From assembly GCA_041690355.1 (NCBI GenBank), contig JAWLHK010000018.1, positions 1 through 64,000 on the forward strand: a stretch of 64,000 nucleotides of DNA, written 5' to 3'. The translations under genes and the position numbers were made by a program. Of the stretch, positions 8,408 through 18,364 are shown piece after piece. Under the pieces are notes generated by a model. It worked only from the letters and a program-made list of their open reading frames with translations, did not search any database and was not told the DNA's origin. The stretch is from JAWLHK01 sp041690355 [NCBI: bacterium]. Its GTDB lineage: Bacteria; J088; JAWLBW01. Every line of letters begins with the position of its first letter. The first letter of the stretch is position 1.

Positions 8408-9148
8408 ATGGCTGAACAGGCAAGCGATACGGGAATGAACCGGACGGGGATCGAAGCGTCGCCGTTCGAATCCAAGGGGATGCTTGAGAATGCCGGCGAC
8501 CAGCCGGTACCCTCGGCCGACGACCTCGCCATGACCCGCGAGCGCAAAGCGTGGATCCGCGTGGCGGCACCCGTCGGCAAGGTGCCGCCACCGATGACGG
8601 GCAAGGGGCTGCTCACGGTGGCGAAGGAAACGCTGAAGGGGAACAAACCGACGGTCTTCGTGAATCGACTGGGCGAACGGCTCGGCTTCGAGCGGGCCGG
8701 GGTGCGCCTGTACGACGCGGTGCTCGCCAAGTTTGACGAGGCGAAGGCCTGGGATGGGGGGCCCATGCGTGAGGAGCTCGTTCGGCACCGGCGCGAAGAA
8801 TGGGAGCATCTGCTCCTGCTCAAAGAAACCATCGAGGTGCTCGGAGCCGACCCGACGACGATGACGCCGGCGGCCGATCTGGCGGCCCTCGCTTCGGAGG
8901 GGGTGGTCAAGGTGATCGCCGATCCGCGCGCCGGGCTGGCTGAATCGCTGGATGCGCTGCTGATTGCCGAGCGTGCCGACAACGATGGGTGGGAGCTGCT
9001 GGTTTCGCTCGCGAAGGAGATTGGCCAGAATTCCCTGGCGGATCGCTTTCAGGCCGCGCTCGAGGAGGAGCGTCGGCATGCCGCCCACGTGAAGACCTGG
9101 GTGGCGGCCGCCGCGACGGCCGAGGTGCGCCGCGAACTCGGCCACTGA
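8408..9148 (+). CDS. Ferritin-like di-iron domain protein
   Basis: This 246-residue protein has an unstructured N-terminal region of about 80 residues and then a ferritin-like bundle with Glu95, Glu131-x-x-His134, Glu188 and Glu221-x-x-His224, the standard di-iron ligand spacing. I chose ATG 8408 because a strong GAGGAGG sits just upstream, overlapping the stop of the preceding ferritin-like gene; an upstream in-frame start at 8348 would overlap that gene by 50 bp. The two genes form an operon. The function is not assigned beyond probable iron or peroxide chemistry. Confidence 0.72.
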   Translation: MAEQASDTGMNRTGIEASPFESKGMLENAGDQPVPSADDLAMTRERKAWIRVAAPVGKVPPPMTGKGLLTVAKETLKGNKPTVFVNRLGERLGFERAGVRLYDAVLAKFDEAKAWDGGPMREELVRHRREEWEHLLLLKETIEVLGADPTTMTPAADLAALASEGVVKVIADPRAGLAESLDALLIAERADNDGWELLVSLAKEIGQNSLADRFQAALEEERRHAAHVKTWVAAAATAEVRRELGH

Positions 9149-9270
9149 GGGCCGGTCGCGTCGAGGAGCCGTTCACAGAAGCCGCCCGCCCGCCGCGCCC
9201 CGGCGCCCGGGCGGCGCCTGTTTCGCTCTGCGGGTGACGGATCCACAATGGAGTGCAACGGAGGGAAGCC

Positions 9271-9897
9271 ATGTTCCGCAAGCATTCATCCCGGTCCGAC
9301 ATCGTGCCTCGACTCCTGCTCGCCGCTGCGCTCTCGTTGGCGCTCCCCCTTTCGGCCCCCGGGCTTGCCGCGGCCCAGCCCGCGCCGCAGACGGAAGAGG
9401 AGGCACCGGATGTGCCCGAGCTGCAGGTCGACCAAGCTGAACTCGATCGCCTGACCGGCGACTACGTGCTGGCCGATCCCGAGGGGGCCGAGGCGACAAT
9501 CAAGCAGGCCATCGACGACGTGGTCGACGACATGTTCTTTCTCACCCGGGGCTATGCGCGCCGGCAGCTCACCGAATTTACGGAGCCGTGCCCTGGGTTC
9601 GGCATCGAATTCGTCGACGGCGACGCGCACATGGCCTGCAAGGATCGCAACCCGGTCGTCTCGCCCTTCAGCGGCGAGCTGGGCGAACACGTGACCCGCG
9701 AGGGAGACCGGTTCGCGCTGCGGCAGCAGGTTCGCCGTGGCAAGCTCGTGCAGGTCTTCGCGGGCGACGAAGGGATTCGCCGCGACGAACTGGTGCCCCA
9801 GCCCGACGGGGGCATGCTCATGCGGGTGCGTATCGAAAGCGACCAGCTCCCCCGCGACGTGGAGTATGAGCTCCGCTACGACCCTGCAGGGAATTGA
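9271..9897 (+). CDS. Secreted protein of unknown function
   Basis: This 208-residue protein begins with a Sec signal peptide (basic start, hydrophobic stretch, cleavage near AAAQPAP). The mature part has an acidic, proline-rich linker and then a region including a cysteine pair (PCPGF, MACKDR) that could form a disulfide. I do not recognise the family. ATG 9271 was chosen because GGAGGGA lies 6 bp upstream. Its stop codon coincides with the first base triplets of a heptamer-repeat block. It is probably periplasmic. Confidence 0.65.
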   Translation: MFRKHSSRSDIVPRLLLAAALSLALPLSAPGLAAAQPAPQTEEEAPDVPELQVDQAELDRLTGDYVLADPEGAEATIKQAIDDVVDDMFFLTRGYARRQLTEFTEPCPGFGIEFVDGDAHMACKDRNPVVSPFSGELGEHVTREGDRFALRQQVRRGKLVQVFAGDEGIRRDELVPQPDGGMLMRVRIESDQLPRDVEYELRYDPAGN

Positions 9898-10054
9898 ACG
9901 ATTGACGATTGACGATTGAGACGCTGCAAGCGCGGCGTGCTTTCCGCTTTCATCAAGCGCCGAGCGCCAAGCGCCGATGAGGCAAGGGCGAGGGGGGATG
10001 GGATGTCTGGTCCTTGCCGGCAAATCGTCAATCGTCAATCGTAAATTGTAAATC
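9897..10054. repeat. Intergenic heptamer-repeat block, inverted arrangement
   Basis: Two short runs of a 7-bp repeat (gattgac type at 9898-9919; its complement caatcgt at 10021-10045) face each other in inverted orientation. Between them lie gcgccgagcgccaagcgccg-like repeats. The rest of 9898-10090 shows no gene. Confidence 0.75.
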
Positions 10055-10096
10055 CCCCCGATCCCTGAGGCCCGTGGGTACGCGTAAGGTTCCAAC

Positions 10097-10126
10097 GTGA
10101 CTCCCGGCGCCCGCCTCCTGTATAAT
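10097..10126 (+). promoter_or_regulatory. Promoter for ppx implying a leaderless mRNA
   Basis: A perfect -10 TATAAT (10121-10126) ends only 5 bp before the ATG at 10132; a partial -35 GTGACT (10097-10102) lies 18 bp upstream of it. Transcription would start at or next to the start codon, and no ribosome-binding site is present. Confidence 0.6.
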
Positions 10127-10131
10127 CTGAT

Positions 10132-11103
10132 ATGGCGTCACCGATTTTGGCCTCCCTCGACCTGGGGACCAACACCTTTCGCCTCCTGATTGCCGCCGCG
10201 GCACCCGACAACCCGGGAGGCATCCGCGTGCTGCACCACGAGCGCGTGATTACGCGCGCCGGCGGGGGCTATTCGCCCGAGAACGGCATCGGGGCCGCCG
10301 CCTGCGAGCGGATTGTCGACACCCTGCGCGGCTTCGCCGGCACCATGGACCGCTTCGGCGTCTCGCGCTACCGGGCGACGGCCACCAGCGTGTTTCGCAA
10401 GGCGACGAACCGGCAGACGATTCTTGCCGACATCGAACGGGAGACAGGGCTGCGGGTCGACGTCATCGACGGCGACGAAGAGGCCCGCCTGTCGGCTTTC
10501 GGCGCCATGGCCGGGCTGTCGGTCGAGGGGCCCGTCGTTATCTTCGATATCGGCGGCGGCTCGACCGAGTTCATCCTCTGGCGCGACGGAGGCCCCGAGC
10601 TCAACCGGAGCCTCGATTTCGGTGTCGTCCGGCTGAGCGAAGATGTGCTGCGCAGCGACCCGCTCTCGGAGGCCGAACTGGCCGAGGCGCGCCGGCAGAT
10701 CGGTCCGCTGATTGACGACATGGCCGCCGAGATCCGCGGCCGGCTCGGAGCTGCGCGGGCCACACTGGTGGGAACCGCCGGCACGGCGAGCACGCTCGGG
10801 GCCGTCGACCTGGGGCTTCCCGCCTACGATCGGGAGCGGATCCATGGCCACCGGCTCGGCCGCGACTTCGTGCGCGAGAGCTTCGAGCGCTTCACGGCGC
10901 TGCCGCGGGCGCGACGGGGGGCCGTGCCGGGAATGGAGCCGGGCCGCGAAGACATCATCGTGCCCGGCTGCCTGATTACACTTCTGACCCTTGACGCCTG
11001 CCAGGCCGCCGACATGCTGATCAGCGAGGGCGGGCTGCTCGAGGGAAATCTTTATCGGTTACTTCCGGCCGCTGCGGCCGGTTCTTTTTCTGCACGGAGT
11101 TGA
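10132..11103 (+). CDS. ppx: Ppx/GppA family exopolyphosphatase or pppGpp phosphohydrolase
   Basis: This 323-residue ASKHA-fold phosphatase shows the family motifs: [10 protein letters not shown] at residues 10-19, the central [12 protein letters not shown] segment, and [11 protein letters not shown] for phosphate binding. The family hydrolyses polyphosphate or converts pppGpp to ppGpp. This short form lacks the C-terminal HD domain of E. coli-type proteins, so which substrate dominates is unclear. The promoter abuts the ATG. The gene is followed 9 bp later by guaB, which suggests a link between alarmone or phosphate balance and GTP synthesis. Confidence 0.88.
   Translation: MASPILASLDLGTNTFRLLIAAAAPDNPGGIRVLHHERVITRAGGGYSPENGIGAAACERIVDTLRGFAGTMDRFGVSRYRATATSVFRKATNRQTILADIERETGLRVDVIDGDEEARLSAFGAMAGLSVEGPVVIFDIGGGSTEFILWRDGGPELNRSLDFGVVRLSEDVLRSDPLSEAELAEARRQIGPLIDDMAAEIRGRLGAARATLVGTAGTASTLGAVDLGLPAYDRERIHGHRLGRDFVRESFERFTALPRARRGAVPGMEPGREDIIVPGCLITLLTLDACQAADMLISEGGLLEGNLYRLLPAAAAGSFSARS
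11065..11089 (+). terminator. Terminator-like hairpin in the 3' end of ppx
   Basis: Arms ccggccg (11065-11071) and cggccgg (11075-11081) enclose a 3-nt loop and are followed by ttcttttt. The hairpin lies inside the last codons of ppx and could attenuate read-through into guaB. Short and partly interrupted T tract, so only a candidate. Confidence 0.4.
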
Positions 11104-12579
<1,476 letters not shown>

Positions 12580-12660
12580 GCGGTTCCCTCCGCCGGCGAA
12601 GCGCGGTAGGATGGAGACAGGGCGGCGTTCGGTATCCGAGGCGCTACCCCGCCGGCGTCC

Positions 12661-12697
12661 TTGACAATCTGGCTCAAATTGACTAAAACGTAGTCAA
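12661..12697 (+). promoter_or_regulatory. Promoter with overlapping TTGACTA/TAGTCAA palindrome
   Basis: A perfect -35 TTGACA (12661-12666) is 17 bp from a -10 TAAAAC (12684-12689). An inverted repeat, TTGACTA (12679-12685) with TAGTCAA (12691-12697), straddles the -10. Such a site would block the promoter when bound and suggests autoregulation of the Crp/Fnr gene that follows. The leader would be only about 5 nt. Confidence 0.7.
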
Positions 12698-12701
12698 CCT
12701 T

Positions 12702-13400
12702 ATGAGTGTATCCGTCGAGAGTCACGAGCTTCTGCGCAAGATCTCCATCTTCAGCGACCTGAAGGGGCCGGATCTCGAGCGCCTGGCTTCGCTTCTGCAG
12801 GAAGTGGCCTTCGAAAAGGATTCCGTCATCCTGCACAAGGAAGATCCGGGCGACAGCCTCTTTCTCATCAAAGACGGGCGGGTCAAGGTCGTGCTCTACG
12901 GCGACGACGGCCGCGAGGTCATCCTCAGCATCCTCAAGAGCGCCGATTTCTTCGGCGAGATGAGCCTGCTCGACGGAGAGCCGCGTTCGGCCTCGGTCGT
13001 CGCGACGGAACCCAGCGTCGTCTATATCCTCAAGCGCGACGATTTTCTTCAGACCCTGGTCGAGCGCCCCGAAATGGGGCTGCGCATCATGGCCGAACTC
13101 AGCCGGCGGCTGCGGCTCGCCGACGAGAAGATCGGCAGTCTGGCTCTGCTCGACGTCTACGGGCGCATTGCCGGCGCACTGCTGCAGCTGGCGCGCACCG
13201 AGGGCAAGCTGCAGGGTGAAAACATTGTCATCGATGTCCGGCCCACGCAGCAGGACATCGCTTCGATGGCGGGCGCAAGCCGCGAGACCGTGTCGCGGGT
13301 GCTCAACGACCTGGTCCGCGCGGGGCTGATTACGATGGAGGGGAAGCGGATCGTCATCAACCGCGACCTTCACACCTTGCGCGAGGTCAATGGGGGGTAG
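12702..13400 (+). CDS. Crp/Fnr family transcriptional regulator
   Basis: This 232-residue protein has an N-terminal cyclic-nucleotide-binding beta-roll (about residues 10-130) and a C-terminal winged helix-turn-helix (TQQDIASMAGASRETVSRVL). The phosphate-binding cassette FFGEMSLLDGEPRSASV keeps the Glu86 and Arg95 that contact ribose and phosphate, so cyclic nucleotide binding is plausible. No Fnr-type cysteine cluster is visible. The palindrome over its own promoter suggests autoregulation. It is a candidate sensor of the same ligand as the encapsulin shell protein near 52 kb, but that is inference. Confidence 0.9.
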   Translation: MSVSVESHELLRKISIFSDLKGPDLERLASLLQEVAFEKDSVILHKEDPGDSLFLIKDGRVKVVLYGDDGREVILSILKSADFFGEMSLLDGEPRSASVVATEPSVVYILKRDDFLQTLVERPEMGLRIMAELSRRLRLADEKIGSLALLDVYGRIAGALLQLARTEGKLQGENIVIDVRPTQQDIASMAGASRETVSRVLNDLVRAGLITMEGKRIVINRDLHTLREVNGG

Positions 13401-13424
13401 TCGGCGCTCGGGCGCCGGTTGATT

Positions 13425-13453
13425 TTGACACCTTTCCGCGCTCTCGTTATACT
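13425..13453 (+). promoter_or_regulatory. Strong sigma70-type promoter for spoVG
   Basis: Perfect -35 TTGACA (13425-13430), 17-bp spacer and -10 TATACT (13448-13453). The leader to the spoVG start is about 35 nt. Confidence 0.88.
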
Positions 13454-13495
13454 ATAGAGCTTGCGTCCGGGAACACTGGTGGTCGGGGGTTGGCG

Positions 13496-13798
13496 ATGCT
13501 GGATGGTTTCAGGGTTACGGGCGTGAAGATCCAGGTAGTCGATAAGGGTCGGCTCAAGGCGTTTGCGACCTTGACGATCAACGACTGCTTCGTTGTCCGG
13601 GACATCCGGATCATTGACGGCAACGGCGGGCTCTTCGTGGCCATGCCGAGCCGGAAGCGGTCCGATGGAACCTACCGCGACGTGGCGCATCCGCTCAACA
13701 CGGAGTGTCGCGATTACCTGGAGCGCTGCGTGCTCGAGGCGTTTTCGCTAGAGAGCACGGGGGGTGGGGGCGCCTCGATGGAGGAAGTCCGTACCTGA
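13496..13798 (+). CDS. spoVG: SpoVG family nucleic-acid-binding regulator
   Basis: This 100-residue protein matches SpoVG through the KAFATLTINDCFVVRDIRII segment and the block LFVAMPSRKR that follows, then HPLN and a C-terminal helix. SpoVG proteins bind RNA and DNA site-specifically; the name comes from Bacillus sporulation but the family is common in non-sporulating deltaproteobacteria and spirochaetes. ATG 13496 was chosen over TTG 13490 because of the GGGGG site 8 bp upstream. It has a consensus promoter and a strong terminator, so it is probably transcribed alone and abundantly. Confidence 0.93.
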   Translation: MLDGFRVTGVKIQVVDKGRLKAFATLTINDCFVVRDIRIIDGNGGLFVAMPSRKRSDGTYRDVAHPLNTECRDYLERCVLEAFSLESTGGGGASMEEVRT

Positions 13799-13825
13799 GT
13801 CCGGTTGCCGGCTTACGGGCAGGCA

Positions 13826-13856
13826 GGCCGCCACGGGCGGTCTTTTGTTTTTTTTG
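13826..13856 (+). terminator. Rho-independent terminator after spoVG
   Basis: Stem ggccgcc (13826-13832) with ggcggtc (13836-13842), followed by a long T-rich tract (tttt-g-ttttttttt). It separates spoVG from the tRNA gene. Confidence 0.88.
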
Positions 13857-13862
13857 ACGCAT

Positions 13863-13937
13863 TGGGGCGTCGCCAAATGGCAAGGCACCGGTTTTTGGTA
13901 CCGGCATCTCCAGGTTCGAGTCCTGGCGCCCCAACCA
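13863..13937 (+). tRNA. tRNA-Gln(TTG)
   Basis: A complete cloverleaf can be drawn. The acceptor stem tggggcg (13863-13869) pairs with cgcccca (13927-13933). The anticodon loop ttttggt carries TTG at 13895-13897 within the stem ccggt/accgg. The T arm includes ggttcgagtcc. Discriminator A and an encoded CCA (13935-13937) are present. It lies between spoVG and prs. Confidence 0.97.
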
Positions 13938-13974
13938 TACACCGGCGACATGAATCAGACGCGGTAGTTTTGCA

Positions 13975-14916
13975 ATGAATCCGGGACCCTTGCTCTTTTC
14001 GGGGAATTCGAATCCCCGCCTCGCAGAAGCCATCAGCCGCTACATGGGCATCCCCCTCGGCGGGATGACCGCCAAGCGCTTTTCCGACGGCGAAATCTTC
14101 GTCGAAATCGGCGAGAACGTGCGCGGGCGCGACTGCTTCATCATCCAGAGCTCCTGCGAACCGGTCAACGCGAACATCATGGAACTGCTGATCATGATCG
14201 ACGCGTTCAAGCGTGCCTCGGCCCGCCGCATCACGGCCGTCATTCCCTATTACGGTTATGCCCGCCAGGATCGTAAGAGCGGCCCGCGCACGCCCATCAC
14301 CGCCAAGCTGGTCGCAAACCTGCTGCAGGCGGCCGGCGCCCAGCGCGTGCTGACGATGGACCTGCACGCCGGCCAGATTCAGGGCTTTTTCGACATCCCC
14401 GTCGACAACCTCTATGCCCTGCCGGTCATCATCAAGCACCTGCGCCCGGTGACGAACGAAGACACGATCATCGTGTCGCCCGACGCCGGGGGCACCGAGC
14501 GCGCGCGCGCCTACGCCAAGCGTCTGGATACGAACCTGGCCATCATCGACAAGCGCCGCCCCAGCGCCAACGTGGCCGAGGTCATGAACCTGATCGGCGA
14601 CGTTTCGGGCAAGCGCGCCATCATCGTCGACGACATGGTCGACACGGCCGGTACGCTCACCAAGGGGGTCGAGGCCCTGCTCGAGCACGGCGCCACCTCG
14701 GTCATCGCCTGCGCCACGCACGGCGTGCTTTCGGGGCCGGCCATCAAGCGCATTGAAGAATCGCCCATCGAGTCGCTCGTCGTGACCGACTCGATTCCGC
14801 TCAAGCCTGAAGCGCAGGCTTGCAGCAAGATCAAGGTCTTGTCCGTGGCTGAGCTGCTTGGCGAAGCCATCAAACGAATCAGTGAGGAAGCAAGCGTCAG
14901 CTCCCTTTTCATCTGA
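13975..14916 (+). CDS. prs: Ribose-phosphate pyrophosphokinase
   Basis: This 313-residue enzyme makes PRPP from ribose-5-phosphate and ATP, feeding the purine and pyrimidine genes found downstream in this window. Motifs visible are the ATP-binding segment [10 protein letters not shown], the catalytic flexible region, [18 protein letters not shown], and the PRPP-binding loop [17 protein letters not shown]. Length and motifs fit class I PRPP synthetase. It sits 37 bp after tRNA-Gln and 32 bp before rplY, a widely conserved arrangement. Confidence 0.97.
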   Translation: MNPGPLLFSGNSNPRLAEAISRYMGIPLGGMTAKRFSDGEIFVEIGENVRGRDCFIIQSSCEPVNANIMELLIMIDAFKRASARRITAVIPYYGYARQDRKSGPRTPITAKLVANLLQAAGAQRVLTMDLHAGQIQGFFDIPVDNLYALPVIIKHLRPVTNEDTIIVSPDAGGTERARAYAKRLDTNLAIIDKRRPSANVAEVMNLIGDVSGKRAIIVDDMVDTAGTLTKGVEALLEHGATSVIACATHGVLSGPAIKRIEESPIESLVVTDSIPLKPEAQACSKIKVLSVAELLGEAIKRISEEASVSSLFI

Positions 14917-14948
14917 CGACTTGCCGCAAACAGAGAGGAATCGGATTT

Positions 14949-15578
14949 ATGGAACGCGTCAGTCTTACAGTGGATCTCCGCAAGGATCTCGGCAGCCGTT
15001 CGGCGCGCCGCTCGCGCCGTGAAGGCAAGCTGCCCGGCGTGCTTTACGGGCACGGCAGCGAAGGGGTGGCCATCGAGGTCAACCTGCGCGAGCTGCGCCG
15101 TCTCGTGGGCGGCAAGCTGGCCCACACGGTCATTCTCGAGCTCAAGGGCCCCAAGGAAGTCGAAGGCAAGACCGCCCTCGTGAAGGAGGTCCAGCGCGAC
15201 CCGGTCACCGATGCGCCGATCCACGCCGACTTCATCGAGCTCGTCGCCGGCCAGAAGCTGCACGTGACCGTCCCCATCCACGTGGTGGGTAAGGCGGCCG
15301 GTATCGTGCACGGCGGCATCGTCGAGCAGACGCTGCGCGAGCTGCCTATCGAAGTGCTGCCGAAGGACATCCCGAGCGCCCTGGAAATCGACATCAGCGA
15401 GCTCAACATCGGGCAGTCGATTCACGTCAAGCAGATGAAGCTTCCCGAAGGCGTGCGATCGATGATCGACACCGAAACGTCGGTCGTGGCTGTCGTGGCC
15501 CCGCGGGCCGAAGCCGCCGCGACGCCGGCCGCCGAAGGTGCCGCTGCCGCCGGCGCCAAGCCCGAAGGCCAGAGCTGA
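14949..15578 (+). CDS. rplY: 50S ribosomal protein L25/general stress protein Ctc
   Basis: This 209-residue protein has the two-domain form (Ctc/TL5). The N-terminal L25 domain (RKDLGSRSARRSRREGKLPGV) binds 5S rRNA. A beta-rich C-terminal domain ends with an Ala-rich tail. AGAGAGG precedes ATG 14949. Its place between prs and pth is the common bacterial order. Confidence 0.95.
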   Translation: MERVSLTVDLRKDLGSRSARRSRREGKLPGVLYGHGSEGVAIEVNLRELRRLVGGKLAHTVILELKGPKEVEGKTALVKEVQRDPVTDAPIHADFIELVAGQKLHVTVPIHVVGKAAGIVHGGIVEQTLRELPIEVLPKDIPSALEIDISELNIGQSIHVKQMKLPEGVRSMIDTETSVVAVVAPRAEAAATPAAEGAAAAGAKPEGQS

Positions 15579-15601
15579 GCCGGCGCTCGATCTGAAGCGT
15601 C

Positions 15602-16168
15602 GTGAAGCTCGTCGTCGGACTCGGCAACCCGGGGTCGCAGTACGTGCGCACCCGGCACAACATCGGCTTCCGCGCCGTCGAACGCATCGCCGAACGGGCC
15701 GGTGCGTCCTTCAACCGCCGGCAGTTCGAAGCCGAGGCTGCCGAGTTGCAACTCGCGGGTGAGCGCGTTCTCCTGCTCAAACCGCAGACGTTCATGAATC
15801 TGAGCGGCCGGTCCGTCGGACCGGCCGCCTCCTTTTTTAAGATCCCCCCCGCCGACGTACTGGTTATCCATGACGAGGTCGACCTGCCCCCCGGCGCCGC
15901 GCGCTTCAAGCGGGGCGGGGGCTCGGCCGGCCACAACGGACTGAAGAGCGTCACGGCCGCCATCGGTGCCGACTTCGTGCGCCTGCGCCTCGGCGTGGGC
16001 AAGGCGCCGCACGGCGGCGACACGGCCGCGTGGGTGCTCGGGGCGTTCTCCCGCGACGAGGAGCCGGGGGTCGAGCTGCAGCTCGATTTGGCCGAAGCGG
16101 CCGTCGGACAGTGGGTCGCCCACGGTATCGAACCGGCGATGAACGACCTCCACCGCCGTCAGAAGTAA
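15602..16168 (+). CDS. pth: Peptidyl-tRNA hydrolase
   Basis: This 188-residue protein recycles peptidyl-tRNA released during translation. The signatures GLGNPGSQYVRTRHNIGF (with the catalytic His), FMNLSG and HDEVDLPPG are present, as is GGGSAGHNGLKS. Translation most likely starts at GTG 15602, 23 bp after rplY. Length is normal for the family. Confidence 0.96.
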   Translation: MKLVVGLGNPGSQYVRTRHNIGFRAVERIAERAGASFNRRQFEAEAAELQLAGERVLLLKPQTFMNLSGRSVGPAASFFKIPPADVLVIHDEVDLPPGAARFKRGGGSAGHNGLKSVTAAIGADFVRLRLGVGKAPHGGDTAAWVLGAFSRDEEPGVELQLDLAEAAVGQWVAHGIEPAMNDLHRRQK

Positions 16169-16173
16169 CCCGG

Positions 16174-16193
16174 CCGGTCTGCGGACCGGTTTT
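16174..16193 (+). terminator. Weak terminator-like hairpin between pth and ychF
   Basis: Stem ccggtc (16174-16179) with gaccgg (16184-16189), loop tgcg, then four T residues. The T tract is short, so partial read-through is likely. Confidence 0.4.
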
Positions 16194-16224
16194 CGCGGAA
16201 CCTGTTTTTCAGGAGTCTTTGTCC

Positions 16225-17322
16225 ATGGCTCTCAACATCGGTATCGTCGGCCTGCCCAACGTCGGCAAATCGACCATCTTCAACGCCCTGACGTCGGCCG
16301 GCGCCCTCGCGGCCAACTACCCGTTTGCCACGGTGGAGCCGAATGTCGGCATCGTGAACGTTCCCGACCCGCGCCTCGGCAAGCTGGCCGAAATCGTGAA
16401 GCCGCAGCGCATTCTGCCGGCCGCGATGGAGTTCGTCGACATCGCGGGACTCGTGAAGGGCGCGTCGAAGGGGGAGGGGCTCGGCAACCAGTTCCTGGGC
16501 AACATCCGCTCGGTGGAGGCGATCCTGCACGTCGTGCGCGCCTTTGAAGATCCCAACGTCGTGCACGTCGAAGGGGGCGTCAGCCCGAGCCGCGACATCG
16601 AGATCATCAACATCGAGCTCAACCTGGCCGACCTCGACACCGTCGAGAAGCGGATTCAGCGCACGGAGAAGCTCGCGCGATCGGGGAACAAGGAGGCGGT
16701 GGCCGAGATGGAGCTGTACAAGCGGCTCAAGGAGGCCTTGGACGCCGGTCTGCCCGCGCGCACGGTCGAAGCGCCCGAGGGGATGGAATCGGTTTTCCGC
16801 CAGCTGGGCTTGCTGACGGCGAAGCCGGTGCTCTACGTCGCCAACGTGAACGAAGACGATCTTTCGAATCCCGACGCCCCGTTGCGCAAGGAAGTCGCCG
16901 CCATCGCCGAACGCGACGGTGCGCAGGTGGTGGCCATCTGCGGCAAGATCGAAGCCGAAATTTCCGAGCTTCCCCCCGAAGAGCAGACTGACTTTCTCGC
17001 CACCCTCGGCATGGAGGAGAGCGGCCTGGACCGCGTCATCCGCGCATCCTATTCGCTGCTCGGGCTCATCTCGTACTTCACGGCCGGCGTGCAGGAAGTG
17101 CGCGCGTGGACGATTACGCGCGGCACGAAGGCCCCCGGGGCGGCCGGTGTCATCCACACCGATTTCGAGAAGGGCTTCATCCGCGCCGAGGTCATCGCCT
17201 ATGAGGATTTCGTGGCCGACGGCGGCGAAGCGGGCGCGAAGACCAAGGGGCACCTGCGCCTCGAAGGCAAGGAGTATGTCGTGCAGGACGGCGACGTCAT
17301 GCACTTCCGCTTCAATGTGTGA
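16225..17322 (+). CDS. ychF: Redox-regulated ATPase YchF (OLA1 family)
   Basis: This 365-residue Obg-family P-loop protein binds ATP rather than GTP and associates with ribosomes. The Walker A motif GLPNVGKST is at residues 8-16, DIAGLVKGAS contains the switch glycine motif, and NVNE replaces the GTP-selective NKxD, as expected for YchF. The TGS domain occupies the C-terminus. ATG 16225 was chosen because AGGAG lies 9 bp upstream; the open frame extends further up but overlaps pth. Confidence 0.96.
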   Translation: MALNIGIVGLPNVGKSTIFNALTSAGALAANYPFATVEPNVGIVNVPDPRLGKLAEIVKPQRILPAAMEFVDIAGLVKGASKGEGLGNQFLGNIRSVEAILHVVRAFEDPNVVHVEGGVSPSRDIEIINIELNLADLDTVEKRIQRTEKLARSGNKEAVAEMELYKRLKEALDAGLPARTVEAPEGMESVFRQLGLLTAKPVLYVANVNEDDLSNPDAPLRKEVAAIAERDGAQVVAICGKIEAEISELPPEEQTDFLATLGMEESGLDRVIRASYSLLGLISYFTAGVQEVRAWTITRGTKAPGAAGVIHTDFEKGFIRAEVIAYEDFVADGGEAGAKTKGHLRLEGKEYVVQDGDVMHFRFNV

Positions 17323-17373
17323 ACCTGGTCTTGGGTCTTCGAACGTCAGGGGGTGCGACTGCCCGACTCGGCA

Positions 17374-17437
17374 CTTGGCCCCTCGACTCTCGAGTCCCGA
17401 CTCCTGACTCCTGACCCTCGACTCCCGACTCCCTCCC
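17374..17437. repeat. Heptamer repeat (gactcct/gactccc type)
   Basis: Degenerate 7-bp period repeats (cccgactcctgactcctg and similar) fill the gap between ychF and the metallo-hydrolase gene. Confidence 0.8.
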
Positions 17438-17514
17438 TTGCTACACTGACGGTTTTCTGCCGAGCTCCGGCCGGCGCCCATCGCCGGCCCTCAGTGATTA
17501 CCGGATAGACAACC

Positions 17515-18309
17515 GTGTTCCGCTTCAGCATCCTGGGCAGCGGCAGCAAGGGAAACTCCCTGCTCGTCGAGTCGGCCCGTACGCGCATCCTGGTCGATTG
17601 CGGCTTCAGCCTCGTCGAGCTCGGACGCCGCCTCGCGGCCGTCGGCGCCGCGGGCCCCGAGACGCTTGACGCCGTCGTCGTCACGCACAGCCATGGCGAC
17701 CACGTGGGCGGCCTGGGGGTACTGACCCGCCGGCACGGTACGCCCATCTACGTCACGCCGGGGAGCCGCAAGTGGATTGAGAAACGCCTGCACGGACCCG
17801 TCGAGAGCTTTCTGCCGGGTTCCTCCTTCCGCGTCGGCGATCTGGATTTTCGCTCCTTCGCCCTCACGCACGACGCCCCCGACACGGTCGCCCTGCGCAT
17901 CGAAAACGCCGGGGTCGCCATGGCCATCTGCACGGATCTGGGGGAAGTGCGCGCCGACCTCGCCGGGGGGCTCGCGGGCTGCCACACGCTGCTCATGGAG
18001 AGCAACCACGACGAGGCCATGCTCTGGGACGGCCCCTATCCCATGCGGCTCAAGAAGCGCGTGGCCAGCCGCTATGGCCACTTGTCGAACGCGCAGAGCC
18101 ACGACCTGCTGCGCAGCGTGCTCCCTTCGGGGGTGAAGCGCGTGTTTCTCAGCCACCTCAGCGAAACCAACAATTCCCCGGAGAAGGCGATGGCGGCGAT
18201 GGAGCCGCTGCGCCGCGCGCATCCGCAGACCGAGTGGCGCATCTCGCCGCAGCGGGTGCCGACTCCGTTCATACCCCTGGCCGGCGCCGGCCAGCTGACC
18301 CTGTTCTAA
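17515..18309 (+). CDS. MBL-fold metallohydrolase, WalJ/YycJ family
   Basis: This 264-residue metallo-beta-lactamase-fold protein has the metal motif THSHGDHVGG (HxHxDH), further ligands in MESNHDE and the C-terminal LSHLSETNN segment. The start FSILGSGSKGNSLLVE is typical of the WalJ/YycJ group of predicted 5'-3' DNA exonucleases, linked elsewhere to cell-wall signalling and mismatch repair. Start is GTG 17515. It precedes purB by 55 bp. Substrate remains inferred from the family. Confidence 0.87.
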   Translation: MFRFSILGSGSKGNSLLVESARTRILVDCGFSLVELGRRLAAVGAAGPETLDAVVVTHSHGDHVGGLGVLTRRHGTPIYVTPGSRKWIEKRLHGPVESFLPGSSFRVGDLDFRSFALTHDAPDTVALRIENAGVAMAICTDLGEVRADLAGGLAGCHTLLMESNHDEAMLWDGPYPMRLKKRVASRYGHLSNAQSHDLLRSVLPSGVKRVFLSHLSETNNSPEKAMAAMEPLRRAHPQTEWRISPQRVPTPFIPLAGAGQLTLF

Positions 18310-18364
18310 ACTTCCAGCGACGGCGCCCGGCCGCCGCACGCCCGATTCGTGAAGGAGATTCACC

